NCBI RefSeq assembly: GCF_014651515.1
Contig: NZ_BMXA01000003.1
Location: 62,001 to 126,000 of the forward strand
DNA from: Arenicella chitinivorans
Lineage (GTDB): Bacteria > Pseudomonadota > Gammaproteobacteria > Arenicellales > Arenicellaceae
Reading direction: 5' to 3'
DNA: 64,000 bases
Position 1 is the first letter of the stretch; each line of letters starts with the position of its first letter. Shown here one piece after another: positions 33,270 through 42,532 of the stretch. Under the pieces are notes generated by a model. The model searched no databases. It had not been told where the DNA came from and was given only the letters and a program-made list of their open reading frames with translations. The translations under genes were made by a program, and so were the position numbers.

Positions 33270-34004
33270 CTAAATGGGCGGGTAGTCAGGGGTATAGAGA
33301 TTGTTGAATTGATTCTTTGATCGCAACTTGAAGCACGCGTTACACACGCGTGCACGCCGAATTCGGTCAATTCGGAAAACTCTGGATGCATCTCGTAAGT
33401 GATCCCACGCAATGACGTACCAAATTGGCCACTTTAATAGAATATAGTGTGGCTCTATGATGCGGCTTGTTGGCTCGCCAGCTTCAGACTCGTAATGGAT
33501 CTCGAGATTGCGAAATGCGATAAAGGCTTCGGTCAAGCTCGCAGAAATTGTTTGTGGCGGCGTGGCGTAGTTCATGACGACGTTCGCGCCGGCGCTATCA
33601 CCAATCATAATGCGTTTTCGGAGGCTATTGACGGCGGCGCGCTGATCACTCGGGAAGGCCAGGAAGAGCTTTTGCTTGATTGCCTTCAACTTGCCAGTCA
33701 GCAAAGGTGATTGCAAGGATTCCATGACGGTCAGGGCAAAAATCAGCTCCGTCACTTCTTGGTGATCAAGGGTTAAGCGCTCAACTCCCCATCGACCATT
33801 CAGGCGAATGCCGCCGCCGCGGCCGCGTTCTGACTCAATTGGGTACCCGGACTCCCGCAAACCGGCCAGTTCGCGCATCAAGGTCCGCTGACTGACCCCA
33901 AGTTCAAGGCGCAGATCTTTGCTGGTCCAAACCATTTCAGAGCGCAGCAAGCCGATTAGTTGTTGTCGTCGTCGTGTGCGTGTATCAAAGCTCGTCTTGG
34001 CCAT
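33270..34004 (-). CDS. HTH-WYL family transcriptional regulator
   Basis: 244 residues from the ATG at 34004 (MAKTSFDTRTRRR); an in-frame start at 34070 would add 22 untypical residues and reach into the divergent promoter. An N-terminal HTH_11-type winged helix (WTSKDLRLELGVSQRTLMRE, then LRESGYPIESERGRGGGIRL) is followed by a linker. The WYL domain includes HYILLKWPIWYVIAWDHLRD and RIDRIRRARV. WYL regulators sense a ligand through this domain. It is divergent from the glutathione transferase gene, which it probably controls. Confidence 0.87.
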   Translation of the reverse strand: MAKTSFDTRTRRRQQLIGLLRSEMVWTSKDLRLELGVSQRTLMRELAGLRESGYPIESERGRGGGIRLNGRWGVERLTLDHQEVTELIFALTVMESLQSPLLTGKLKAIKQKLFLAFPSDQRAAVNSLRKRIMIGDSAGANVVMNYATPPQTISASLTEAFIAFRNLEIHYESEAGEPTSRIIEPHYILLKWPIWYVIAWDHLRDASRVFRIDRIRRARVCNACFKLRSKNQFNNLYTPDYPPI

Positions 34005-34015
34005 ATTATAAATGT

Positions 34016-34030
34016 GCCATAAAACGGCAT
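34016..34030. promoter_or_regulatory. Short dyad between WYL regulator and GST genes
   Basis: TGCC-ATAAAAC-GGCA is a 4-bp dyad embedded in AT-rich sequence just upstream of the regulator start, in the shared divergent promoter. A possible operator; the arms are short, so this is weak. Confidence 0.25.
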
Positions 34031-34096
34031 ATATGACCATATACTGCGTTGCAATCTCATCACCTTTCACTCTTAAACATAAATGGAGATTAACCG

Positions 34097-34705
34097 ATGA
34101 AGCACTATTTCAACCCGTTCAGCCGCGGCGCGATTACGCACTGGATGCTTAAGGAGCTAAATGTGGCGCATGAGAGCGTCCATATTGATTTCGCCGCAGG
34201 TGAAAACGATTCGCCTGACTTTCGTGCGCTAAACCCGATGGGCAAAATACCCGTGCTCGTTGATGAGGGCATCGTAGTGACCGAAGTCGCGGCCATATGC
34301 GCGTATCTCGCGGATAAGTTCCCGCACAAGAAGCTTGCGCCACCGCCGGATAGCCTTGATCGCGGTGCATATTACCGATATCTCTTTATGGCTGGAAATA
34401 CTCTAGAACCGGCGATGACACTCAATGCATCGGGTATGACGCACCCTGAACCAAAAACAGCTGGGTGGGGCGACATGGAACGAGTGCAGCTAACCATCGA
34501 ACAAATGACGCCGGATTCTGATTGGGCACTAGGGGCACGGTTCACAGCCGCGGACGTGGTATTTGGCGGCCTATTAGACTCAGCGCTACGTTTTAAACTT
34601 ATCTCGGACTCGGGCAGAGTTAGTCGATATGTTGAGCGTATTCGCATTCGGCCGGCATACCTAGCAGCACATGACGTAAGCTTGAAGACACCGGATGCTC
34701 TATAG
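34097..34705 (+). CDS. Glutathione S-transferase family protein
   Basis: 202 residues. N-terminal thioredoxin-like domain with the probable catalytic Ser in NPFSRGAI, the cis-Pro segment NPMGKIPVLVD and the glutathione-binding Glu/Ala in VVTEVAAICAYLAD (normally ES). The C-terminal all-helical domain contains RFTAADVVFGG. Cytosolic glutathione conjugation or isomerisation; the substrate is unknown. GGAG at 34084 is the ribosome site. Divergent WYL regulator upstream and a strong terminator downstream make it a single-gene unit. Confidence 0.88.
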   Translation: MKHYFNPFSRGAITHWMLKELNVAHESVHIDFAAGENDSPDFRALNPMGKIPVLVDEGIVVTEVAAICAYLADKFPHKKLAPPPDSLDRGAYYRYLFMAGNTLEPAMTLNASGMTHPEPKTAGWGDMERVQLTIEQMTPDSDWALGARFTAADVVFGGLLDSALRFKLISDSGRVSRYVERIRIRPAYLAAHDVSLKTPDAL

Positions 34706-34730
34706 ACTCGAGTTAAGCGGCTGGTTGAAT

Positions 34731-34760
34731 AATAAAGCGCCTCAGATGAGGCGCTTTATT
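34731..34760. terminator. Bidirectional rho-independent terminator
   Basis: AATAAAGCGCCTC (34731-34743) and GAGGCGCTTTATT (34748-34760) form a perfect 13-bp stem with a 4-nt loop. It lies between the convergent glutathione transferase and BamE-like genes and has T-rich ends on both strands. Confidence 0.9.
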
Positions 34761-34813
34761 GGTAAGTGAAGTCGTACTCGGCCGTTGACTTGGACGGCGT
34801 GTGTCATCGATAT

Positions 34814-35377
34814 TTAGTAAAGTCCGCGACCGCGTGTCAACTTGCCGTTTTCAAATACAATGGTTAGTTGAACAAAGCGGCTGGTCCAATAGACCCAGTT
34901 GTTGGCTTTAGTCGAGGCAGTTTTATGTCGCGGCGGATAACCACGCGTCATAATCGCTTCTTCCTTAGTCATGCCCAAGCGAAGAATGCCACTTTCAATG
35001 TCGGCCTGCCGGTCCTTTGAATACTTGCTCAGTGACACCTTATTCCGGCCAAGCATTTCTTCAGCGATAGTGTCGATGCCGCGCTGAGTATATTTTTGCT
35101 TGTTCTCGATCATGATTTTACGGCCATCAACATCCAGCAACATGGTTTTGCCACCGATTGATTCAACGGTGACCGCAGTGTTCAACGGAATCAGCTCGCC
35201 ACGAGAGTAATTGGTGGTAACGTGTCTTTCCTTTTCTACCCAAAAATTGTACTGCGTGTAGTATTGTTGACCAACTTCAATTTTGGCGTGTGCTACCGAG
35301 TTGATGCCCAAGGCAAATAAACCGATGCTCAGCACGAGCATACGGCGTCCAAGAGCGGTAAGGGTATTGTGCGACAT
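34814..35377 (-). CDS. Periplasmic protein with BamE/SmpA-like C-terminus
   Basis: 187 residues with a Sec signal peptide (basic n-region RR, hydrophobic core, VAHA|K). The middle holds a small beta domain. The C-terminal ~60 residues (LRLGMTKEEAIMTRGYPP, then WVYWTSRFVQLTIVFENGKL) follow the BamE/OmlA pattern of a helix-helix plus three-strand unit seen in many envelope proteins. It has no lipobox. GGAG seven bases before the ATG supports the start. It lies downstream of the sapC gene, separated by a stem-loop. Confidence 0.68.
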   Translation of the reverse strand: MSHNTLTALGRRMLVLSIGLFALGINSVAHAKIEVGQQYYTQYNFWVEKERHVTTNYSRGELIPLNTAVTVESIGGKTMLLDVDGRKIMIENKQKYTQRGIDTIAEEMLGRNKVSLSKYSKDRQADIESGILRLGMTKEEAIMTRGYPPRHKTASTKANNWVYWTSRFVQLTIVFENGKLTRGRGLY

Positions 35378-35435
35378 AGTGATTCTCCGTTTCAGGAATA
35401 TGGTTGTCAGGGCGTATTCTTATAAAATTAGATAA

Positions 35436-35468
35436 CTGCCGGAGGCGTATCTACGCTCTGTACGGCAG
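35436..35468 (-). terminator. Stem-loop downstream of sapC
   Basis: CTGCCG (35436-35441) pairs with CGGCAG (35463-35468), with inner GCGTA/TACGC. On the minus strand it is followed by TTATCTAATTTT. A probable terminator of the sapC transcript. Confidence 0.5.
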
Positions 35469-35477
35469 AGAGATCAA

Positions 35478-36248
35478 TCAGGACTCTGGTGCCGTGTCGT
35501 CCTTAGCAGGGTCAAGTTTTACCTGAACCACGGGTTTTAGATCGCCGTATTGATTATGCCGTTTCAACAAGGCGTTCAATTGATAAATTGACATCAGCAT
35601 GCCGTAGATCGGGCCAAGGTAGCCTTTGCTGCGAAGCTCTTCAAGCTGATTGATATCGAGTTTCTGCAATTTCTCTTCATCGACCGTATGCAACCCTTTC
35701 AGTGTGTTGACCGCACCATGTTGGTAATGGACGTGTAGGTCCATGGGCTTAACAAGGTCAAGCTCTTCTAGTTTGCGTACGAACTGGAAGCTGTGATACT
35801 CATTTTTGATGTCGCTCTCTAGTTGCACAGCAACTCGGCTCAGGTAATCGGATGCTTTGTCTTCGGCAACAAAAACCGCCTCGCCGTCATCGTTTGAAAA
35901 TGCCGGGTTGTCGACGTCAATGCCCACTGTGAATTGACCGTCTTTGGCGGGTGAGTTCATTAGGAAAAACGGATAGGTCTGCATGCCGCTTGGAATATAA
36001 GTAGCGTCCCAGTCATTGTCTTTAACGAACAAATTACCCTCAATTTCGAAGCTGGTAATGGCGGATATCGACCAGTCCTTTTGGTTCTGCGCACGCGTGA
36101 TGAATATCGGGAAGCAGGTCATGGCATTGCCAACCTCATTAACTTTGATATTAATCAAATGTTGGTTACGTGCGACCTGGATCGCACAATCCGGTTTCAC
36201 CTTGAGATTGCGGTGGTCTTTGGGGTTTAGTTCTACTAGATCAGCCAT
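35478..36248 (-). CDS. SapC family protein
   Basis: 256 residues, no signal peptide. The pattern LNPKDHRNLKVKPDCAIQVA, NEVGNAMTCFPIFIT, TYIPSGMQTYPFFL, then FVAEDKASDYL and the C-terminal YGMLMSIYQLNALLKRHN match the SapC family (PF07277 in my recollection). SapC was first linked to S-layer secretion in Campylobacter. In marine gammaproteobacteria it often sits near tryptophan halogenases and TonB receptors; neither is adjacent here. The biochemical role is unknown. Confidence 0.85.
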   Translation of the reverse strand: MADLVELNPKDHRNLKVKPDCAIQVARNQHLINIKVNEVGNAMTCFPIFITRAQNQKDWSISAITSFEIEGNLFVKDNDWDATYIPSGMQTYPFFLMNSPAKDGQFTVGIDVDNPAFSNDDGEAVFVAEDKASDYLSRVAVQLESDIKNEYHSFQFVRKLEELDLVKPMDLHVHYQHGAVNTLKGLHTVDEEKLQKLDINQLEELRSKGYLGPIYGMLMSIYQLNALLKRHNQYGDLKPVVQVKLDPAKDDTAPES

Positions 36249-36392
36249 AGTGGTCTCTTGAGGTTTAATGGGTAGCGCGAACGCCCGCAGTGCATTCGTC
36301 TTGACCGGGGTCAGTGCAACTGAGCGTAGATACGATAGGGCTAGATATTATCGTTTTCTGATCCGCTTTGCTACGAGCAAATTTCGCGGTTG

Positions 36393-36424
36393 ACTGGACG
36401 GAGTTGGTTTGCTCTCCGTCCAGT
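36393..36424 (-). terminator. Perfect 11-bp stem-loop after the MDR gene
   Basis: ACTGGACGGAG (36393-36403) and CTCCGTCCAGT (36414-36424) pair perfectly around a 10-nt loop, 13 bp beyond the stop of the MDR dehydrogenase gene. There is no U-tract, so terminator function is inferred from position. Confidence 0.45.
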
Positions 36425-36436
36425 GAGGTAGGTGAA

Positions 36437-37561
36437 TTACGCGTCCAGGCTTGGGTTGATCAAATATTTTTCACCGGTTTTCTTGGCGTTATAACGCGCA
36501 ACGTTCTCTGGTTGCAAGGCTTGCTCTAGGCTAAGCTCGGCGCTGAAATGGTTGGCGAACGTGGAACTGATTTCATCAGCGACGCGCTTGTGCAATGCCA
36601 TCACACGGGTCGGTTCAACTTTGCTTAGGAAACGCATCAACAACCAGCCACCGATGCCCCATGACATACCATAGGCGCGGTTTAGAATTGTTGGTGAGAT
36701 ATCAAGGCTGCCATATAAATACACCTGCTTATGTGTCAGCGAACCATAGGTGTTAAGGCCCACGGCATCCTTGCTGCCGACGCGTTCCATGGCAGTCAGA
36801 ATGTCGCTCACCAATTCGCCACCACCAATGGCGTCGAAACCAAGCGTCGCCCCGGTTTGATCAATTGCGTTATACAGATCCTGCTTGAACGTCTCATCGG
36901 ATGAGTTGAGGACAATTTTGGCGCCCTGTGAGCGCAAGATATCTTGCTGTTCGGCTTTGCGGACGATGTTGACCAGTGGGACATCTTCAGCAAGACAAAT
37001 TTTGTTCAGCATTTGCCCCAAGCTGCTGGCCGCTGCCGTGTGGACTAAAGCGGTGTGCCCTTCCATCCGCATGGTGTCGACCATACCAAGTGCGGTTAGT
37101 GGGTTGACGAATGACGATGCGGCCTGTTTGGGCGTGGTATCTGCGTGGTGAGCGATACACGCTTGTACGGGAACACAGCAGTAGTTGGCGTAAGTTGCGC
37201 CAGAAATTAAGCCAACGGTTTTACCCATCAAGGCTTTCGCCGCGTCACTATCACCAGTGGCGACCACGGTGCCGGCGCCTTCATTGCCAATCGGAAGTGT
37301 TTGGTCTAGACGCGATGAGACGCGTTTTGCTGTACCCGGGAACAGTGGCGCTAAGAGCGCCTTTTGGCCAGCATCATATGTTGCTTGAGATAGATCGGCA
37401 GGACCAAACATCGGCCACATGTCTGACGGGTTGATTGGGGCAGCTTCCATTTTCACCAACACTTCGTGTGGCTTTGGAGTCGGTACGTCTTGCTCAACGA
37501 GGTTGACTTTGAGTTGGCCATCAGACGTGACAGTGGAAAATAATTGTTGCATAGTTTTCAT
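36437..37561 (-). CDS. MDR-family zinc-independent oxidoreductase (quinone-reductase/enoyl-reductase-like)
   Basis: 374 residues. N-terminal GroES-like domain (PKPHEVLVKMEAAPINPSDM, IGNEGAGTVVATG), then a Rossmann domain (LVHTAAASSLGQMLNKIC, LGFDAIGGGELV). The zinc-ligand Cys/His pattern of alcohol dehydrogenases is absent, which places it with quinone or trans-2-enoyl reductases of the medium-chain family. NADP(H) is the probable cofactor; the substrate is unknown. A Met at residue 4 is an alternative start. It is divergent from the gamma-glutamyltransferase gene. Confidence 0.83.
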   Translation of the reverse strand: MKTMQQLFSTVTSDGQLKVNLVEQDVPTPKPHEVLVKMEAAPINPSDMWPMFGPADLSQATYDAGQKALLAPLFPGTAKRVSSRLDQTLPIGNEGAGTVVATGDSDAAKALMGKTVGLISGATYANYCCVPVQACIAHHADTTPKQAASSFVNPLTALGMVDTMRMEGHTALVHTAAASSLGQMLNKICLAEDVPLVNIVRKAEQQDILRSQGAKIVLNSSDETFKQDLYNAIDQTGATLGFDAIGGGELVSDILTAMERVGSKDAVGLNTYGSLTHKQVYLYGSLDISPTILNRAYGMSWGIGGWLLMRFLSKVEPTRVMALHKRVADEISSTFANHFSAELSLEQALQPENVARYNAKKTGEKYLINPSLDA

Positions 37562-37729
37562 GGAGTGGATCCCTTGAGGAAGTAAATAAGACTTAAATAT
37601 CGTGCGTCATTGTCCATGAGATTGGGGTTTTAGGCAAATCGATGCCGCTGAATGCTGGCAACAAACAGTGGTTGCGAAATTCACGTTTCAGAGTATGTTG
37701 TGCGTTACAGCAACAAATACGATAACGAT

Positions 37730-39406
37730 ATGAACCATACTTCGCGTTTGATTTCACTTTGTGTGTGCTTACTGTTCCTCGCCGCGTGTTCTACAGTCCC
37801 GCATCGCGCCGACTCGGGTGTCGCTGCCTATGCTATGCCGGATAAATACGCGGCACGCGTGGTAGAACAGGTTCTCAGTGATGGTGGAAATGCCGTGGAT
37901 GCGGCTGTGGCGGCTGCATTTGTGTTGGCGGTGACGTTTCCGGAGGCGGGAAATATTGGCGGCGGTGGATTTATGTTGATTCATGACGACCAGCAAAATT
38001 ATTTTCTCGATTATCGTGAGAGAGCACCGCAAGCCGCGCACCGTGACATGTATCTGAATGCCAACGGCGACGTGGATGGGCGCAAAAGCTTGGTCGGTAT
38101 TCTGGCCGCGGGCGTTCCGGGTACCGTGGATGGCTTGTGGCGTGCGCACCAGCGTTTTGGTACTCAGCCTTGGCGCGGCCTCGTGATGCCGGCCGTCGAG
38201 CTTGCTAAAAATGGATTTGACGTGCATCCGAAAAAGGCCAAAGCGGTGCAGGAAACGGTTGAGTGGTTTAATGGTGAGGTTAACTTTGCAGCGCATTTTG
38301 GCGCAATGGCGCAGGGCGGCGTATTTAAGCAGCCTGAGCTCGCCGCCGTGTTGCAGCGCATTGCAGATCAAGGGCCGGACGATTTCTACCGAGGGAAGAC
38401 CGCTGAACTCTTCTTGGCGCATTCCGAGCAAGCAGGTGGGCTGTTTACCGCGGTGGATTTGAGCAGCTATGAATCGGTATGGCGTACGCCGTTGGAAGCG
38501 GATTGGCGCGACTACCGTGTCATCACCGCGCCACCGCCGAGTTCAGGTGGCTTTGCAGTAATTCAATTGCTAAAAATGAAAGCGTTTCATGATCAGGCTT
38601 TCGCAGGGGTAGCGCACAATAGCTCGCAGTATGTGCATCTTATTGCTGAAATGGAAAAGCGCGTATTCGCTGACCGTGCTCAGTATTTCGGCGATCCAGA
38701 CTACGTCTCAGTGCCGATTAAAAAACTCATCAGTGACGAGTATATCCAGCGCCGTGCAGCAGAGGTGCAGCTTGCTGAAATCAGTCATCTTGAGTCGGTA
38801 AAACCGGGACTCGAGTCGCCCAATACCACGCATTTCTCGATTTTAGATAAATGGGGAAACGCGGTCTCAAATACCTACACGCTGAACTGGAGTTACGGCA
38901 GTGGTGACGTGGTCGAAGGCACGGGTATCCTATTGAATAATGAGATGGATGACTTCAGTGTCAAACCGGGTGTGGCGAATGTGTATGGTGTAATTGGCGG
39001 AACGGCCAACGAAATTCAACCTGGGAAGCGTATGTTGTCGTCCATGAGCCCGACCATTTTGTTGTCCGATGGCGAAGTCGACATGGTGGTGGGTACGCCT
39101 GGTGGATCAACCATTTTCACTTCAGTATTTCAGGCTATTACCAATGTCGTCGACAACGGCATGACAGCGCAGCAAGCGGTGTCGGCAGCGCGGTTTCATC
39201 ACCAGTTATTGCCGCCGGAGCTGGTGACAATGAGTATTCAGTTTCCTTTGCCGGATGCGACAATTAAGGCTTTGTCAGAGCGCGGATATCGGCTAGAACC
39301 ACATGGTTGGGAATTTGGCGATCTGCAGATGATTAAGCGCCGTGGTATGACTTATGAGGCAGCGTCGGATGCCCGAGGGATCGGTGTTTCTGGTGTGATT
39401 GAGTAG
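37730..39406 (+). CDS. ggt: Gamma-glutamyltransferase, lipoprotein form
   Basis: 558 residues from ATG 37730; the upstream in-frame extension to 37652 lacks a signal sequence and is not used. Signal peptide with lipobox LAAC. The proenzyme has the autocleavage/nucleophile motif NTTHFSILD near 370, N-terminal GGNAVDAAVAAAFVLAV and the C-terminal GTPGGSTIFTSVFQAI. It cleaves gamma-glutamyl bonds of glutathione and related compounds outside the cytoplasm. A second ggt at 52379 shares this layout but is clearly divergent. It is the first gene upstream of udk, but a 73-bp gap makes co-transcription uncertain. Confidence 0.92.
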   Translation: MNHTSRLISLCVCLLFLAACSTVPHRADSGVAAYAMPDKYAARVVEQVLSDGGNAVDAAVAAAFVLAVTFPEAGNIGGGGFMLIHDDQQNYFLDYRERAPQAAHRDMYLNANGDVDGRKSLVGILAAGVPGTVDGLWRAHQRFGTQPWRGLVMPAVELAKNGFDVHPKKAKAVQETVEWFNGEVNFAAHFGAMAQGGVFKQPELAAVLQRIADQGPDDFYRGKTAELFLAHSEQAGGLFTAVDLSSYESVWRTPLEADWRDYRVITAPPPSSGGFAVIQLLKMKAFHDQAFAGVAHNSSQYVHLIAEMEKRVFADRAQYFGDPDYVSVPIKKLISDEYIQRRAAEVQLAEISHLESVKPGLESPNTTHFSILDKWGNAVSNTYTLNWSYGSGDVVEGTGILLNNEMDDFSVKPGVANVYGVIGGTANEIQPGKRMLSSMSPTILLSDGEVDMVVGTPGGSTIFTSVFQAITNVVDNGMTAQQAVSAARFHHQLLPPELVTMSIQFPLPDATIKALSERGYRLEPHGWEFGDLQMIKRRGMTYEAASDARGIGVSGVIE

Positions 39407-39479
39407 TTGCAACTGCCATCGACGACGACTCGTGGTATCTTACGCAGTTTAATCGTTGGTCATTGTGTAGGAGAGTCCG

Positions 39480-40109
39480 TTGGCCCAATCAATCATTGCC
39501 ATCGTCGGTGCGTCTGCCTCGGGTAAAACCCTGTTCACGCAAACGGTCTACAAAGAACTCAGTGCGGAATTGGGTGGAAGCCCACTGGCCGTGCTGGAAG
39601 AAGATGCGTACTACCGGGATCAAAGTCACTTGCCGATCAAGCTGCGTGAGAAAACTAATTACGACCACCCAGACGCCTTTGAGCACGACCTGTTGTTGTC
39701 CCACTTAGAGTCATTGCGGGCGGGACAAGCAATTGATGTGCCGATCTACGATTTCACGCAACATAATCGTTCCCCCAATACGCGACGAGTCTCACCAGCC
39801 GGTGTGGTGATCGTGGAAGGCATTTTGTTGTTGACCAATCCACAACTTCGTGACTTTTTTGATATCAAAGCGTTTATCGATACGCCACTGGATATCTGTC
39901 TATTGCGTCGAATTGAGCGTGATATGCGTGAGCGGGGCCGCAGTTTCGACTCAATTGCTGAGCAATACGAGGACACTGTACGGCCTATGTATTATGAATT
40001 TATCGAGCCGTGCAAGCAGCATGCGGATATTGTGGTGACTGGCGGCGGTAAGAACCGCGTAGCCATTGATATGGTCAAGCACAATATTCGATCAACATTG
40101 GCGTCATAG
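39480..40109 (+). CDS. udk: Uridine kinase
   Basis: 209 residues from a TTG start preceded by AGGAGAG. P-loop GASASGKT (~9-16), LEEDAYYRD, the base-binding YDHPDAFEHDLLL, YDFTQHNR and the LID-region RRIERDMRERGRS are all typical. It phosphorylates uridine and cytidine to their monophosphates with GTP or ATP, the salvage step that traps imported nucleosides. The CNT transporter gene begins 33 bp after its stop, so the two form a nucleoside uptake-and-trapping unit. Confidence 0.94.
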   Translation: MAQSIIAIVGASASGKTLFTQTVYKELSAELGGSPLAVLEEDAYYRDQSHLPIKLREKTNYDHPDAFEHDLLLSHLESLRAGQAIDVPIYDFTQHNRSPNTRRVSPAGVVIVEGILLLTNPQLRDFFDIKAFIDTPLDICLLRRIERDMRERGRSFDSIAEQYEDTVRPMYYEFIEPCKQHADIVVTGGGKNRVAIDMVKHNIRSTLAS

Positions 40110-40142
40110 ACGGCGCGCATCAAATTCTGAGAGGACACTGAA

Positions 40143-41372
40143 TTGACGACCCTAATCAGTTTATTGGGGATTGCATCCCTGTTGGCGGTGGCAATCGCTG
40201 GTTCAAAATATCGTGCATCGATCAATTGGCGAACGGTGATTCTTGCCTTCCTGTTGCAGTTTATGCTCGGCGCGTTCGCTCTGTACTTACCCTTTGGGAA
40301 AACCGTGTTGGCATCGGTTTCCAGTGGCGTTACTGGCGTTCTTACCTATGCTCAGTCCGGAATCGATTTTCTGTTCGGTAATCTGGGTCGCAGCAGCAGT
40401 GATGGTATTGGCTTTGTTTTTGCATTTCAGGTTTTACCGATCATCATTTTTTTCTCAGCCCTAGTCTCTGTGTTGTACTACATCGGGATTATGGGATTGG
40501 TGATTCGTGCAATTGGTGGTGCCTTACAGAAACTGTTGGGTACTAGCCGCGCTGAATCCATGTCCGCCACGGCCAATATTTTTGTCTCACAGACTGAAGC
40601 GCCCCTGGTTATCAAGCCGTTCATTGGCAAAATGACCAACTCCGAATTGTTCGCGGTCATGGTTGGTGGCATGGCCACCGTGTCGGGTTCGGTGCTTGCT
40701 GGCTATGTGGCGCTTGGTGTAGAAATGAAATACCTTTTGGCGGCCAGTTTTATGGCCGCGCCGGGCGGATTTCTAATGGCCAAACTGTTGTTGCCAGAGA
40801 CCGATGAACTGGATGATCACGAGGAAGTGATTCAAGAGGAGCATGATCAATACGCTAACGTGATTGATGCGGCGGCCGGGGGGGCAACGGCAGGTCTTCG
40901 TTTAGCTGTGAATATTGGAGCTATGTTAATCGCGTTTGTGGCCTTAATAGCGATGCTCAACGGCCTGTTGGCGTGGGCCGGTGGTTTGTTTGGGATGCCC
41001 GAGCTTTCCATGCAACAGATCCTAGGCGTGGTGTTCAAGCCCGTGGCGTTTTTGCTCGGAGTCTCTTGGGAAGAGGCCGGTGTTGCCGGTAGTTTAATCG
41101 GTCAAAAATTGGTGTTAAATGAGTTTATCGCATTTGTCGGCTTTGCTGACAGCGCCGCCGCGTTGAGCGAACATGCGAAAGCGATCATCACCTTTGCTTT
41201 GTGCGGCTTCGCAAACTTCTCGTCAATTGCTATTTTATTGGGTGGTTTGGCGACCTTGGCACCGCATCGGCGGTCTGACGTCGCTCGACTCGGTTTACGT
41301 GCGGTGAGTGCAGCGTTTATGGCAAATTTGATGAGTGCCGCCATTGCCGGCTTTTTTCTCTCGATTGTATAG
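40143..41372 (+). CDS. nupC: CNT-family nucleoside transporter
   Basis: 409 residues from a TTG start, with GAGAGGAC just upstream. About ten transmembrane segments. CNT landmarks: [50 protein letters not shown] and [15 protein letters not shown]. It is a cation-coupled inner-membrane nucleoside importer. Second gene after udk. A paralogue lies at 45956, beyond a TonB-dependent receptor gene, so nucleoside import appears duplicated in this neighbourhood. Confidence 0.94.
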   Translation: MTTLISLLGIASLLAVAIAGSKYRASINWRTVILAFLLQFMLGAFALYLPFGKTVLASVSSGVTGVLTYAQSGIDFLFGNLGRSSSDGIGFVFAFQVLPIIIFFSALVSVLYYIGIMGLVIRAIGGALQKLLGTSRAESMSATANIFVSQTEAPLVIKPFIGKMTNSELFAVMVGGMATVSGSVLAGYVALGVEMKYLLAASFMAAPGGFLMAKLLLPETDELDDHEEVIQEEHDQYANVIDAAAGGATAGLRLAVNIGAMLIAFVALIAMLNGLLAWAGGLFGMPELSMQQILGVVFKPVAFLLGVSWEEAGVAGSLIGQKLVLNEFIAFVGFADSAAALSEHAKAIITFALCGFANFSSIAILLGGLATLAPHRRSDVARLGLRAVSAAFMANLMSAAIAGFFLSIV

Positions 41373-41400
41373 AGCTTGTGGCGAGCTAGCTTTCTTAGGG

Positions 41401-42423
41401 TTAGGGGTACGGGACGAACCCTAATAGAGTGGTCGGATAGCGATCGGTGATCAATAAAAAGCCCAGATCGTCCAAGCGAGCTATCCCTTCCCAGTTGCGA
41501 CCTTCGCGTCCCTCGAGTTTGAGTTGGATGGGCGGTCGTTTAACTCGTTGTATTCCAGCATCACTGTATTGAAATTCGACCAATCGTTCAACGTTGTAAT
41601 TGATCTGATGGGTCTTGCCAATGCCGTACTGCGCGCCCAGTGGGTCGCGCCCCTCGCGGCTAAAGTCATCACCGCTATAAAGGTAGTTGATTACCCAAAA
41701 ACGGCCGAGTTGATCCGCCGTGGTACTGTCAGTGATGCGATAGGGCAGGTTAGGGAAGGCAACAGTGCTAAGCGAACGGTTGTGAGGCGCGTATCGATAA
41801 GCCTGACTCGGCGAGCCTAGGCGGACGTCGTTTATTTCGTGCATAGAGAGGATGTCGTTTCCGATTTTGACAATGGCTTCCTCACTCATATTGTGAATTT
41901 TGCTGTAGGACGATAGGGAGACAACGCTGAGATCATCCAGCTCAATGCTTTCTTGATGGTCGGTACCAGTACGGTGTCCGCGCACCAACCATGCTTGGTG
42001 GTGGCCCAATTTATTCACGCCTTCAATCGTTAACCAGACCTGAGTGTCATCGCAGATAGCCGCTTCATAGCCTTCAAATTTCGTTGGAATTGATCGAATA
42101 GTGCCTTCCTTGAGCGGTAGCGGTGTAGGGGTCAATCGAGCGGTGTCAGGATCGTCGATCGCGTCCAGAATTGCAGATTTGCTAAGTGTGTAAAACTGCG
42201 CGTAGCCGCCGGTCACATGACGCTCTGGAAACTGTGGAACCATGAGTAATTTGTCACCACACCAGGTCAGTGCAGAGTATTCTAGGTCTGGGTCGTCAAA
42301 CGGTGCTGTCAGCGGTAACAGCGTGATCGCAATTTCACGGTTTTGCGGCACCAGTAGGCAAGCGCAGAGCGACAAGCTTAAGAGCAGGCTAAGTACGAAG
42401 CGCAAGGGTGGTGGAGAAAACAT
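41401..42423 (-). CDS. Putative lipoprotein, beta-propeller/esterase-like, unknown
   Basis: 340 residues from ATG 42423; an upstream in-frame TTG at 42453 would precede the signal peptide with a charged stretch, so I prefer the ATG. The signal peptide ends in a lipobox-like LSLCAC. The mature part has segments typical of a beta-propeller (LEYSALTWCGDKLLMVPQFP, YEAAICDDTQVWLTIEG, NWEGIARLDDLGFLLITDR). The last motif is reminiscent of phytase-like or SdiA-regulated propellers. No catalytic assignment is possible. It is convergent with nupC and downstream of the TonB receptor gene across a terminator. Confidence 0.65.
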   Translation of the reverse strand: MFSPPPLRFVLSLLLSLSLCACLLVPQNREIAITLLPLTAPFDDPDLEYSALTWCGDKLLMVPQFPERHVTGGYAQFYTLSKSAILDAIDDPDTARLTPTPLPLKEGTIRSIPTKFEGYEAAICDDTQVWLTIEGVNKLGHHQAWLVRGHRTGTDHQESIELDDLSVVSLSSYSKIHNMSEEAIVKIGNDILSMHEINDVRLGSPSQAYRYAPHNRSLSTVAFPNLPYRITDSTTADQLGRFWVINYLYSGDDFSREGRDPLGAQYGIGKTHQINYNVERLVEFQYSDAGIQRVKRPPIQLKLEGREGRNWEGIARLDDLGFLLITDRYPTTLLGFVPYP

Positions 42424-42483
42424 TCTGACTTGGTCCCGGATAGGAGCATTCAATTGTATTATAACGGTTCGGTTAACATGGAT

Positions 42484-42515
42484 AAAAAAAGGGCCAGCGT
42501 TGCTGACCCTTTTTT
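42484..42515 (-). terminator. Rho-independent terminator of the TonB receptor gene
   Basis: AAAAAAAGGG-C-CAGC (42484-42498) pairs with GCTG-A-CCCTTTTTT (42502-42515) around a GTT loop, with one C/A mismatch. The minus strand ends in a run of T. It is 18 bp after the receptor stop. Confidence 0.82.
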
Positions 42516-42532
42516 ATGCTTTTCGCGTGGTA